This document shows, in pieces, positions 55,162 through 63,681 of a stretch of DNA of 64,000 nucleotides; within the stretch, counting starts at the first letter, position 1; every line of letters starts with the position of its first letter. Below the pieces are notes generated by a model. The model saw only the letters and a list, made by a program, of their open reading frames with translations, had not been told where the DNA came from and ran no database searches. The stretch is taken from NCBI GenBank assembly GCA_017537025.1, contig JAFWCB010000002.1:186001-250000 (forward strand), given 5' to 3'. A program made the position numbers and the translations under genes. The DNA is from Sediminibacterium sp. Lineage in GTDB: Bacteria; Bacteroidota; Bacteroidia; Chitinophagales; Chitinophagaceae.

Positions 55162-56043
55162 ATGAATACAGCAGTCGATTTGCATGGCACAGGAGTAGCC
55201 ATCATAACTCCTTTCACTAGTGATAATAAAGTTGATTTTCCTGCTTATGGAAAGGTAATTGAACATTTGATTACTAATAAGGTAGAATATATTGTAGTAT
55301 TGGGTACAACCGGTGAAACGCCGGTACTTACTAATCCGGAGAAAATTGAGATATTAGATTTTACTTATACAACTGTAAATGATCGAGTACCTGTTATCGT
55401 TGGTATCGGCGGTAATGATACGGCCGATCTGATCCACGACCTTACGCATTTCCCACTGGAGAAAGCTGCCGCTATTTTGAGCGCTTCTCCTTATTATAAT
55501 AAACCTTCTCAAGAAGGCATTTTTCAACACTATAAAATGGTGGCAGCAGCTTCGCCCAAACCTGTGATTTTATATAATGTACCGGGAAGAACAGGGCGTA
55601 ACATAACTGCTGCTACAACACTTCGTATTGCTCGTGAAATACCTAATATCATTGGTATTAAAGAAGCAAGTGGTGATATGGGGCAGTGTATGGAAATTTT
55701 GCGCGATGCGCCTGAAGGTTTTTCTGTAGTTAGTGGCGATGATGCACTAGCGCTTCCTCAAATCGCGTGCGGTATGATTGGTGTTATTAGTGTTGCAGCC
55801 AATGCCTACCCACTCGAATTCGGAAATATGGTAAGAGCGGCATTGGCACATGATTTTACTACTGCCAAAAAAATCAATGATACACTTATAAAAGCTTACG
55901 ACCTTATGTTCGTAGAAAATAATCCCGCCGGAGTAAAAGCCTTTATGCATATTCAAGGGCTCATCGATAATTATCTTCGTATGCCTAATGTACCGGTAGG
56001 GAAAGAGCTTTTTGAGAAAATTACAACTTATGTTAATGCTTAG
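55162..56043 (+). CDS. dapA: 4-hydroxy-tetrahydrodipicolinate synthase
   Basis: DapA condenses pyruvate and aspartate semialdehyde on the way to lysine and diaminopimelate. The 293-residue protein has GTTGETPVLTNPEK, SASPYYNKPSQEGIFQHY, VILYNVPGRTGRN with Y138 and IIGIKEASGD with Schiff-base lysine K167. All are usual for the family. The end of the gene overlaps an alternative upstream frame of the LmbE gene, but the more likely start of that gene lies after the dapA stop. Confidence 0.95.
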   Translation: MNTAVDLHGTGVAIITPFTSDNKVDFPAYGKVIEHLITNKVEYIVVLGTTGETPVLTNPEKIEILDFTYTTVNDRVPVIVGIGGNDTADLIHDLTHFPLEKAAAILSASPYYNKPSQEGIFQHYKMVAAASPKPVILYNVPGRTGRNITAATTLRIAREIPNIIGIKEASGDMGQCMEILRDAPEGFSVVSGDDALALPQIACGMIGVISVAANAYPLEFGNMVRAALAHDFTTAKKINDTLIKAYDLMFVENNPAGVKAFMHIQGLIDNYLRMPNVPVGKELFEKITTYVNA

Positions 56044-56044
56044 G

Positions 56045-56074
56045 AGTCAATGGCCAATGGTCAATAGTCAATGG
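56045..56074 (+). repeat. Short direct repeats of the TCAATGG type
   Basis: AGTCAATGG occurs at 56045-56053 and 56066-56074 with CCAATGG and TCAAT between. The stretch starts 2 bases after dapA and overlaps the start of the next gene. Its simple repetition and adjacency to a palindromic repeat suggest dispersed intergenic repeat DNA. Confidence 0.6.
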
Positions 56075-58627
56075 TTACGGTCTATATGCTTCCTTCTTCT
56101 GTTTGCCACCCTGAGCTTGTCGAAGGGTGGTCTAACGTCTCTCAACGCACAATCCCAATCACCCTCCAGCACCGACATCTTCCTTCAACTTAAAAAGTTG
56201 AATGTACTCGGAAGTGTTTTATATTTAGCGGCACACCCCGATGATGAAAACAATAGTCTATTACCTTATTTAGCGAAAGAAAAAAAGTATAGAACAGCTT
56301 ATTTATCACTTACCAGAGGTGATGGCGGACAAAATCTTATTGGCTCTGAACAAGGAATTGATTTGGGTTTGATAAGAACACAGGAATTACTGGCAGCAAG
56401 AAAAATTGATGGTAGTGAGCAATACTTTACACGTGCATATGAATTTGGATTTAGTAAATCTTATGAAGAAACACTGGGTATTTGGAATAGAGAGAAAGTA
56501 TTGAGTGATATGGTTTGGGTGATTCGATCATACCAACCTGATGTTATTATAAATCGCTTTCCTCCGGATGCAAGGGCAGGTCATGGTCACCATGCAGCTT
56601 CAGCAGTATTATCTATCGAGGCCTATAAGGCAGCGGCAGACCCCAATCGTTTCCCCGAGCAATTAAAAAATGGGGCATCCGTTTGGAAAGCCAAGAGATT
56701 GGTTTGGAATAATTTTAATTTTAACGGAACGCCAGCCCCCAATGATGTTACATTAAAATTTGACGCAGGCGTGTACAACCCATTACTCGGGAAAAGTTAT
56801 GGTGAAATTGGTGGGGAAGCAAGGAGTATGCATAAGAGTCAGGGTGAAGGCAGGCCAAGAAGAAAAGGAGCTATTGAAGAATCTTTCCAATTTATCGATG
56901 GGGAACCTGCCAATGAAGATATCATGGAAGGTGTAAATACGGGTTGGAGTAGGTTAGGAACTAACGGGGTTATCATAAGCTCCATGATTGATAATTTGAT
57001 TGCTCAATATAATATTGAGCATCCTGAATATTCAGTAAAAGGTTTAATAACACTCTATAAACAATTACAAAAGGATTCGAAACCTGCGGATGTATGGTGG
57101 GCTCAAAAGAAAAAAGAAATCGAAGAATTAATTATAGCCTGTAGCGGATTTTTTGCAGAAGCTGTAACCGACGTAGAGTATGGAGTAACAGGAGAAAAAC
57201 TATCAATAAATTTCAACTTTAATAAAAGAACAGCAGCACCCATTCAGTTAGATCAAACCATTTTATTTGCAAATGATCTGATAGCTTTCGATTCAACAAT
57301 TAATAAGGTATTATCTACCAATACAAATTTGAGTTTTACAAAATCATTTACAATTCGAAAAGGTACTCCCTTTTCCCAACCGTATTGGTTAAGAAAACCG
57401 ATGGCAGATATGGGTACATTTTCTGTGGATGATCGGCGCGATATTGGTATGCCTGATTCAAAATCAACCTACAGAGCTCGCTTTGTTTTTAGCATGGATG
57501 GAATTTCTTTTTTTGTAGATAAACCCGTACAATACAAATATGTAGATCCGGTAAGAGGTGAAGTGTATCAACCATTAAATATAATTACACCTATTGTAGT
57601 ATCACTCAATCAAAATGTATTACTCACTCACCTATTAACTGATAAGAAAAAGAAGTTACCCATTCAACCTATTGGCATACAATTCAAATCGAATATTACT
57701 GCACCTAACACTCCTGTAAAAATTGCTTTGAAAGAGGGAGGTAATTATATAACAAGTAGCGATACCAGTCTTAATCTAGAAGCAGGCGCTGTGTACAGTT
57801 CGGTTGCAGATGTATCAAAACTTTTTTTAGCAGCAACACCCAAAAATATAAGCGCTGAGATTACTATTCAAACAGGGGGGCAACAATCTTCCTATGAAAG
57901 TTATTTAAAAGTCATTAAATACGATCATATCCCTGCCATTAACTATTTCTACAAAGATAATCTCTCGGTGATCAGTGAGCCGATTATTACAATCCCTAAG
58001 AAAATTGCGTATATCATCGGAGCAGGCGATTTAGTTCCTGAAGCTATAGAAGCCTTGGGATATAACCTTAACTATTTAACAGAAGCAACAGTTACTGATG
58101 AGGAGTTAAAAAAATATGATGCCATTGTAGTGGGTATCAGAGCGCATAATATCTATGAATGGCTATCGAACAAAAATGATATTTTTAATAGATTCATTCA
58201 AAATGGCGGTCATCTTATCGTGCAATACCTCAAAACGAATCAGGTAGGTAACAAACGTGTTAAGCTGGGGCCGTTCCCTTTTGCTATCAGTGGCACCAGA
58301 GTAACAGAAGAAAATGCTGCTGTTAATTTCCTGCTACCGCAACATCCCTTATTGAATTATCCTAATAAAATTGATACCAAAGATTTTGAAGGTTGGATAC
58401 AAGAGAGAAGCACTTATCAAATGGAACCTGTTACTGCCCCATATGATGCCCTACTAAGTATGAATGATAAAGGCGAAAAAGCTACGAATGGTAGTTTTAT
58501 TACTGCAAAATATGGAAAAGGAAATATCACTTATGTAAGCTTAGCTTTATTTCGCCAACTTCCTGCAGGTGTACCCGGTGCCTATCGCTTATTCGCTAAT
58601 ATTCTTGCCTTACCTTCGAATAAATAA
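56057..58627 (+). CDS. Secreted PIG-L/LmbE-family deacetylase-like protein
   Basis: This protein (856 residues from ATG 56057) has an N-terminal LmbE domain with LYLAAHPDDENNSLLPYLA, the metal-binding AHPDDE motif, a RGDGGQNLIG block and RAGHGHHAAS with further metal ligands. LmbE enzymes hydrolyse N-acetyl sugars. A long C-terminal part (about 390-856) has beta-rich and amidotransferase-like stretches such as DAIVVGIRAHNIYEWL and ENAAVNFLLPQHPLLN, unassigned. Starts at 56012 (TTG), 56030 and 56036 are in frame but overlap dapA. The signal peptide region is encoded by repeat DNA. Confidence 0.82.
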   Translation: MVNSQWLRSICFLLLFATLSLSKGGLTSLNAQSQSPSSTDIFLQLKKLNVLGSVLYLAAHPDDENNSLLPYLAKEKKYRTAYLSLTRGDGGQNLIGSEQGIDLGLIRTQELLAARKIDGSEQYFTRAYEFGFSKSYEETLGIWNREKVLSDMVWVIRSYQPDVIINRFPPDARAGHGHHAASAVLSIEAYKAAADPNRFPEQLKNGASVWKAKRLVWNNFNFNGTPAPNDVTLKFDAGVYNPLLGKSYGEIGGEARSMHKSQGEGRPRRKGAIEESFQFIDGEPANEDIMEGVNTGWSRLGTNGVIISSMIDNLIAQYNIEHPEYSVKGLITLYKQLQKDSKPADVWWAQKKKEIEELIIACSGFFAEAVTDVEYGVTGEKLSINFNFNKRTAAPIQLDQTILFANDLIAFDSTINKVLSTNTNLSFTKSFTIRKGTPFSQPYWLRKPMADMGTFSVDDRRDIGMPDSKSTYRARFVFSMDGISFFVDKPVQYKYVDPVRGEVYQPLNIITPIVVSLNQNVLLTHLLTDKKKKLPIQPIGIQFKSNITAPNTPVKIALKEGGNYITSSDTSLNLEAGAVYSSVADVSKLFLAATPKNISAEITIQTGGQQSSYESYLKVIKYDHIPAINYFYKDNLSVISEPIITIPKKIAYIIGAGDLVPEAIEALGYNLNYLTEATVTDEELKKYDAIVVGIRAHNIYEWLSNKNDIFNRFIQNGGHLIVQYLKTNQVGNKRVKLGPFPFAISGTRVTEENAAVNFLLPQHPLLNYPNKIDTKDFEGWIQERSTYQMEPVTAPYDALLSMNDKGEKATNGSFITAKYGKGNITYVSLALFRQLPAGVPGAYRLFANILALPSNK
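56106..56130 (+). repeat. REP-like palindrome inside the LmbE signal peptide
   Basis: CCACCCT and AGGGTGG pair around an 11-base loop, GAGCTTGTCGA. The core CTGAGCTTGTCGAAG resembles a palindrome common between genes in many bacteria. It lies within the coding frame and encodes ATLSLSKGG of the signal peptide. A copy with 14 of 15 core bases is at 61976-61990. Confidence 0.7.
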
Positions 58628-58630
58628 ATT

Positions 58631-58777
58631 ATGCAGTCGAGAAAACGGATCGGTATCGGCACCCTATTAATTATAGGTGTAGTCATTGGTTTAATTTTAA
58701 AGAATGTAAAAATTGGATTGATTATTGGCTTGGTATTAGGTTTATTAGCAGGTGGATTACTGAGTTCAAAAAGATAA
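58631..58777 (+). CDS. 48-residue glycine-rich membrane protein
   Basis: A short frame follows the LmbE gene by 3 bases. It starts MQSRKRIGIGTLLIIG and has two hydrophobic glycine-rich segments (about 8-23 and 28-44) before a basic end SSKR. The turn between them is LKNVK, as in a helical hairpin. The 3-base gaps on both sides suggest it is in the operon. No family is recognised. Confidence 0.6.
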   Translation: MQSRKRIGIGTLLIIGVVIGLILKNVKIGLIIGLVLGLLAGGLLSSKR

Positions 58778-58780
58778 TAT

Positions 58781-58894
58781 ATGAACCATAAAGTTCCTTT
58801 ATTTGGCTCTTGGAAAAACTGGTACTTTTTTGTTATCGCATGTTTACTCTTACTCATCATTTTCTTTACCTGGTTCACCCGTTATTATGCATGA
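58781..58894 (+). CDS. 37-residue membrane protein coupled to a symporter
   Basis: This frame starts MNHKVPLFGSWKNWYFFVIA and continues as one transmembrane helix to FFTWFTRYYA. Its stop overlaps the symporter start as ATGA, which is the best evidence that it is translated. The W-x-x-WY entry to the helix recalls small subunits and partner peptides of solute:sodium symporters, but it is much shorter than DUF4212 subunits. A role as accessory peptide of the symporter is inferred. Confidence 0.62.
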   Translation: MNHKVPLFGSWKNWYFFVIACLLLLIIFFTWFTRYYA

Positions 58895-60582
58895 GTAAGA
58901 TAGACTGGATCATATTAACCTGCACCCTGCTTGGTATTATTGGCTATGGCTTATATAAAAGTAAAACCAGTAAAAATTTAGAAGGCTATTTTTTAAGTAA
59001 CAGAAATATGCCCTGGTATTTAATACTACTAAGTATCATGGGTACACAAGCCAGTGCTATTACTTTTTTATCGGCACCCGGACAAGCATTTACAGATGGA
59101 ATGCGATTTGTTCAATATTATTTTGGCTTGCCTATAGCGATGGTCATTCTATGTATCAGTTTTGTTCCGCTATATAATAAACTCAAAGTATTTACAGCGT
59201 ATGAATTTTTAGAAAAACGCTTTGATATTAAAACAAGGGTATTTACATCAGCCCTATTCTTATTATCCCGTGCGCTCTCTACGGGTATTAGTATTTACGC
59301 ACCTTCTATTATTCTATCGTCTTTAATGGGTTGGGATATTTTCTATACCAACTTAGTAATGGGAGGATTGCTAATTATTTATACCGTAAGTGGGGGAGCA
59401 AAAGCTGTTGCTTATACCCAACAATTACAACTCTTGATCATATTCGCAGGAATGTTTGCCACAGGTTATTTTATTGTTCATCATCTCCCCGATGGAGTAG
59501 GTTTTTCAGAAGCTTTATCGGTGAGTGGCGCAACCGGTAAACTGAATGTAATCACAACAGGTATTACAGCAAAAGGATTTGACTGGAAAGACAGATACAA
59601 TATTATTAGTGGTGTTATAGGAGGTTTTTTTCTGGCACTCTCTTATTTTGGAACTGATCAATCGCAAGTAGGACGGTACCTTACAGCAAAAGATACCACT
59701 GAAAGTAGACTAGGCCTATTGATGAACGGATTAGTGAAAGTGCCGATGCAATTTGCGATCCTATTATTAGGAGCTCTGTTATTTACTTTTTATCAGTTTA
59801 AACCTGCACCCATTTTTTTTAATAGAGGTGTAGAAAAAATAGCTTATCAAACTAATTATAGGGATTCATTGCAATTGGTTAAAGATGGTTTTAATGATAA
59901 ACTTCTTTCCCAGCAAGCACATGCTAAATTGTATGCTTTATATCATCAGCCCAAATATAAAGATAGTGTAGCGTTGGTTTCTAGCGAATTAGATGAAATG
60001 AAGAAAAATTATAAAACCCTTATTGCTAAAGCAGTACCCGGTGCCGATACCAACGATACCAATTATATTTTTCTTCGCTTTGTAGTTGATCAATTACCGC
60101 GTGGTTTGATAGGATTATTGATTGCCATTATTTTTTTAGCAGCTTGGGGTTCTATTGCAGCTGCACTCAATTCCCTAGCATCCTGTACAATGATAGATTT
60201 CCACAAAAGATTTACCCAGCAAGCTATTTCAGAAAAAAAAGAATATCAAATATCAAAATACTATACACTAGGCTGGGGTATCTTCTGTATCATTACTGCT
60301 GAACTTGCTCGTGGTATGGGTAGCTTAATAGAAGCGGTAAATGTTTTAGGGTCTTTGTTTTATGGGGTTATATTGGGTATTTTCCTAGTTGCTTTTTACA
60401 TGAAAAAGATTGGTGCTAATGCTGTTTTCCTAGCTGCTGTATTAGGAGAGTTAGCAGTAATTACACTATTTATTCTCGATAAAAAAGAAATTATTGGCCT
60501 GGGTTTTTTATGGCTGAATGTTGCCGGTGCATTGATCGTTGTATTACTTAGTTATTGTTTTGCTTTTTTACAAAAGGAATAA
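58891..60582 (+). CDS. Sodium:solute symporter (SSS family)
   Basis: This 563-residue protein has about 13 transmembrane helices. MSKIDWIILTCTLLGIIGYG opens it; LEGYFLSNRNMPWYLILLSI and GTQASAITFLSAPGQAFTDG are SSS core blocks, and SYFGTDQSQVGRYLTAKD is the mid signature. A loop of about 90 residues (around 310-400) between two core helices is longer than usual and hydrophilic. ATG 58891 overlaps the small membrane gene stop; the earlier frame start at 58810 would hide that gene. The solute is unknown; the LmbE and GH13 neighbours suggest a sugar or amino sugar. Confidence 0.88.
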   Translation: MSKIDWIILTCTLLGIIGYGLYKSKTSKNLEGYFLSNRNMPWYLILLSIMGTQASAITFLSAPGQAFTDGMRFVQYYFGLPIAMVILCISFVPLYNKLKVFTAYEFLEKRFDIKTRVFTSALFLLSRALSTGISIYAPSIILSSLMGWDIFYTNLVMGGLLIIYTVSGGAKAVAYTQQLQLLIIFAGMFATGYFIVHHLPDGVGFSEALSVSGATGKLNVITTGITAKGFDWKDRYNIISGVIGGFFLALSYFGTDQSQVGRYLTAKDTTESRLGLLMNGLVKVPMQFAILLLGALLFTFYQFKPAPIFFNRGVEKIAYQTNYRDSLQLVKDGFNDKLLSQQAHAKLYALYHQPKYKDSVALVSSELDEMKKNYKTLIAKAVPGADTNDTNYIFLRFVVDQLPRGLIGLLIAIIFLAAWGSIAAALNSLASCTMIDFHKRFTQQAISEKKEYQISKYYTLGWGIFCIITAELARGMGSLIEAVNVLGSLFYGVILGIFLVAFYMKKIGANAVFLAAVLGELAVITLFILDKKEIIGLGFLWLNVAGALIVVLLSYCFAFLQKE

Positions 60583-60596
60583 CTTATCTTCCGACC

Positions 60597-61865
60597 ATGA
60601 AGCAACAATTCCCGGTAGTACCTTGGGCAACGGGTGCTACTATGTACGAAGTCAATATCCGTCAGTTTACACCTGAAGGAACTTTTAAAGCCTTCGCAAA
60701 ACACTTACCACGCTTACGCGATATGGGTGTTCGTATTCTTTGGTTTATGCCAATAACACCAATCAGCAAAGAAGTTCGTCAGGGTAGTTTGGGTAGTTAC
60801 TATGCCTGTAGCAGTTATACTGAAATTAATCCTGAGTTTGGAACTTTATACGACTTTAAACAATTAGTTAAGCACGCACATAAATTAGGGTTTAAAATAA
60901 TTATTGATTGGGTGGCGAATCATACCGGATGGGATCATCATTGGACCACCGAACACCCCGATTGGTTTTTAAAAGATGAGGAAGGTAATTTTACGGAACG
61001 AAATGGTTGGCACGATGTAATTGATTTAAATTTTGATAATCTAGATATGCGGTTGGCATTACGTAATGCCATGCAGTTTTGGGTAGATACATGCGATATT
61101 GATGGTTTCCGATGTGATATGGCGCATTTGGTACCTCTTGATTTTTGGGTAGATGCACGAACCACACTGGATGCCATCAAACCTTTATTTTGGTTGGCAG
61201 AATGTGAAGTGGTGGAATATCATAATGCTTTTGATGCCACTTATGCCTGGTGGTGGATGCACGAATCGGGTAGGTATATGAAAGGAGAGACCACCCTTGC
61301 CGAAATAAGAAATGTATTACATGCGTATACGCAATATCCTGAGGGGGCTATCAAACTTTTTTTTACCAGCAACCACGATGAAAATAGCTGGAATGGAACA
61401 GAGTTAGAAAAGTATAAACATGCTGCCAAAGCATGGGCAGTTTTTTGTTTTACCTGGGAAGGTATGCCCATGATATATAGTGCTCAGGAAAGCCCGAATA
61501 CAAAGCGATTATTATTTTTTGATAAAGACACAATTGCTTGGAATGCGCCACTTCAATTGAACGATTTTTATACCCGATTAGCTTTGTTAAAAGAAAAAAA
61601 TAAAGCCTTACAACATGCTGAAACTTTCATTCTTCCTTCTAATAACGATAACCAAATAATGGCTTATCTAAGAAGAAAAGAGGAGGATGTTGTATTGGTA
61701 ATTTTAAATGTAAGTACCGATAATAGAATTAAGGTAGATGTTACGCATGAGTGGCTAAAGGGTACATTCAAAAATGTTTTCTCTGAATTAACTTTTTCTT
61801 TTCAAGGCAACGCCAACTTCGAATTACAAGCCGGGGAGTTTGTGGTGTATGTTAGGAGTAATTAA
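60597..61865 (+). CDS. Cytoplasmic alpha-amylase family enzyme (GH13)
   Basis: This 422-residue enzyme has all four GH13 regions: DWVANH (D104), GFRCDMAH with nucleophile D174, LAECE with acid/base E202 and TSNHDENS with D261. The family is retaining and acts on alpha-glucans or similar. No signal peptide is present, so it acts in the cytoplasm on imported or stored glucan. ATG 60597 is 14 bases after the symporter stop; the earlier frame start at 60555 lies within the symporter. The 3' end runs into the nested inverted repeat. Confidence 0.91.
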   Translation: MKQQFPVVPWATGATMYEVNIRQFTPEGTFKAFAKHLPRLRDMGVRILWFMPITPISKEVRQGSLGSYYACSSYTEINPEFGTLYDFKQLVKHAHKLGFKIIIDWVANHTGWDHHWTTEHPDWFLKDEEGNFTERNGWHDVIDLNFDNLDMRLALRNAMQFWVDTCDIDGFRCDMAHLVPLDFWVDARTTLDAIKPLFWLAECEVVEYHNAFDATYAWWWMHESGRYMKGETTLAEIRNVLHAYTQYPEGAIKLFFTSNHDENSWNGTELEKYKHAAKAWAVFCFTWEGMPMIYSAQESPNTKRLLFFDKDTIAWNAPLQLNDFYTRLALLKEKNKALQHAETFILPSNNDNQIMAYLRRKEEDVVLVILNVSTDNRIKVDVTHEWLKGTFKNVFSELTFSFQGNANFELQAGEFVVYVRSN

Positions 61866-61876
61866 GTAGAATAAGT

Positions 61877-62016
61877 AAACTAAGTAACTAAGTCGGCAAT
61901 GTCGGGCTTAGCCTGTAGAATCCTGTATTAACTTTTTTGAAAGTTTCATTATTATAAATAAAAAGACCTGTTAGTCTTCCACAAGCTCAGACTAACAGGT
62001 CTTAGTTACTTAGTTT
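61877..62016. repeat. Nested inverted repeat element between GH13 and HtrA genes
   Basis: AAACTAAGTAACTAAG (61877-61892) and its exact reverse complement (62001-62016) flank a 108-base interior. Similarity continues outward on both sides, with imperfect arms near 61865 and 62027. The interior includes an ACTTT-TTTG-AAAGT hairpin and the longer hairpin at 61963-62003. No reading frame is present. The structure resembles a small MITE-like or REP-type element. Confidence 0.65.
61963..62003. terminator. 15-bp perfect hairpin, probable bidirectional terminator
   Basis: AAGACCTGTTAGTCT pairs exactly with AGACTAACAGGTCTT around an 11-base loop, TCCACAAGCTC. It lies between convergent genes (GH13 and HtrA). 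A-rich sequence flanks the left side, so it would suit termination in the leftward direction best. The loop and inner stem match the palindrome at 56111-56125 in 14 of 15 bases. Confidence 0.7.
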
Positions 62017-62033
62017 ATCTATTTACTAAAAAC

Positions 62034-63557
62034 CTATTCCTCAATTCTCAACGGATAAGTATATCTTCCTTCAAAGCCCGGATAAAATCCGTCGATTCGG
62101 ATATTGCCGCTTCTAATTCCCGCTAATGCCTCTTTCAGTTCATCTATATTCTTCACTTCTTTTCCGTTCACTGCAGTTATTACAAAACCATCTTCCATTT
62201 TACTCTTACTCAATAAGCCGGAACCTACTTTTTTTACCAATACTCCACCGGCAACATCATTTGCTGCTGCTACTTTTTTGTCTAAGTTAGCCAGTTCGCC
62301 ACCTAATTTTTCAATTACACTAACATTCTTTACCACATCGGTATTACCGGCCTTGTTTTTTAAAGTTAGTGTTACCTCATTTTCTTTACCACCTCTTTTA
62401 TAAGTAACGGTTACTTTATCGCCCGGTTTGTATCGCGTAAGTTGATCTTGTAGTTCCGACATGTTCGTTACGGGTTGTCCATTGAATTTTGTAATGACAT
62501 CTTCCGATTTAATGCCGGCAGCATCAGCAGCACCTCCTTGCGGAACTTCTGTTACAAAGATACCTTCATTGGTTTTCCATTTTGTACCATATCTCTGATC
62601 TAGTACTTTCTCATCTGCCTCGCCAATATTTTCAGGGATATAGCTAATGCCAATATATGCGCGTTGTACTCTTCCGTATTTCACTATATCAGTTACTATC
62701 TTTTTTACCATATTTACCGGTATGGCATAAGAGTAACCTGCATAAGAACCGGTAGGAGAGGCAATGGCTGAGTTAATACCAATTAATTCTCCATTCGTAT
62801 TTACCAGAGCACCACCGCTATTACCAGGATTAACGGCAGCATCTGTTTGAATGAATGATTCGATAGGACTTGCATCTTGCTGACGATTAATGCCGATAGA
62901 TCGAGACTTAGCACTGATAATACCGGCTGTAACAGTAACGTCTAATGTAAAGGGATAACCAATAGCCAATACCCATTGTCCGAGTTTAGCTTCATCACTA
63001 TTACCATATACCAAATATGGAAGTGCTTTACCTTCAATTTTAATAACAGCAACATCACTGCTTGCATCTTGTCCGACTAAACTGGCTTTATAGGTTTTTT
63101 TATTTGCCAGCGTAACATTGATCTCATCAGCACCATCCACCACATGATTATTGGTAACAATGTACCCATCTTCGGTTATTAATACACCGCTACCACTGGC
63201 TCTTTGCTCGGGTAAAATGCGGGGACCGCCACCAAAGAAATCACCAAAATCATCACCAAATAAATCACTAAAAGGATTTCGCTGACGTTGCTGATTACTA
63301 GCAACCTGTTTTGCTTTAGTCCGTGTTTTGATATGAACTACCGCCGGAGTGGCGCTTGTTGCAGCAGCAGTAAAATCTACACCACCGACTGCTTTATTGC
63401 TATTTGTGCCGTAGAAACCAGCATAATTAACCGGCAGTTTACCTTGTTCCTGAATACCAGCATTTTGGCGTTCAACAAATTTCCCATAGCCCCAAACACT
63501 GGCTATGGCAGTCGTAGCACTTAGAGCTACAATGGTTAAACCTGTTTTCCAGTTCAT
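62034..63557 (-). CDS. htrA: HtrA/Do-type periplasmic serine protease
   Basis: This 507-residue protease degrades misfolded envelope proteins. The start is ATG 63557; a TTG three codons earlier is in frame. An N-terminal hydrophobic stretch (about 6-24) is a signal peptide or anchor. The trypsin-like domain carries the triad H138 (TNNHVVDG), D168 (SSDVAVIK) and S247 (NPGNSGGAL). Two PDZ domains follow (about 285-385 and 410-505), the first with GIFVTEVPQGGAADAAGIKS and GDKVTVTYKRGG. A glycine/aspartate-rich loop with FSDLFGDDFGDFFGG lies before the catalytic histidine. Confidence 0.94.
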   Translation of the reverse strand: MNWKTGLTIVALSATTAIASVWGYGKFVERQNAGIQEQGKLPVNYAGFYGTNSNKAVGGVDFTAAATSATPAVVHIKTRTKAKQVASNQQRQRNPFSDLFGDDFGDFFGGGPRILPEQRASGSGVLITEDGYIVTNNHVVDGADEINVTLANKKTYKASLVGQDASSDVAVIKIEGKALPYLVYGNSDEAKLGQWVLAIGYPFTLDVTVTAGIISAKSRSIGINRQQDASPIESFIQTDAAVNPGNSGGALVNTNGELIGINSAIASPTGSYAGYSYAIPVNMVKKIVTDIVKYGRVQRAYIGISYIPENIGEADEKVLDQRYGTKWKTNEGIFVTEVPQGGAADAAGIKSEDVITKFNGQPVTNMSELQDQLTRYKPGDKVTVTYKRGGKENEVTLTLKNKAGNTDVVKNVSVIEKLGGELANLDKKVAAANDVAGGVLVKKVGSGLLSKSKMEDGFVITAVNGKEVKNIDELKEALAGIRSGNIRIDGFYPGFEGRYTYPLRIEE

Positions 63558-63681
63558 ACGATTCAATAGTTATTTTTTAAAATATTTCAAAATATATGCC
63601 TATTCGATAGCAAATAAACGAAGCTGTTTAATTGACAGTTCCCCGATGACACCATTTAACAAATGTTTTTCGATTTGACGG
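63558..63681. other. Intergenic region, nothing assigned
   Basis: This 124-base stretch between htrA and the gene downstream holds the htrA promoter region in principle. I see no clear TAnnTTTG element on the minus strand, no hairpin and no reading frame. Confidence 0.5.

Noticed and set aside
61865..61893. Possible CRISPR-like TAAGTA repetition
   Set aside because: Units are only 6-9 bases, without spacers; it is better explained as one arm of an inverted repeat.
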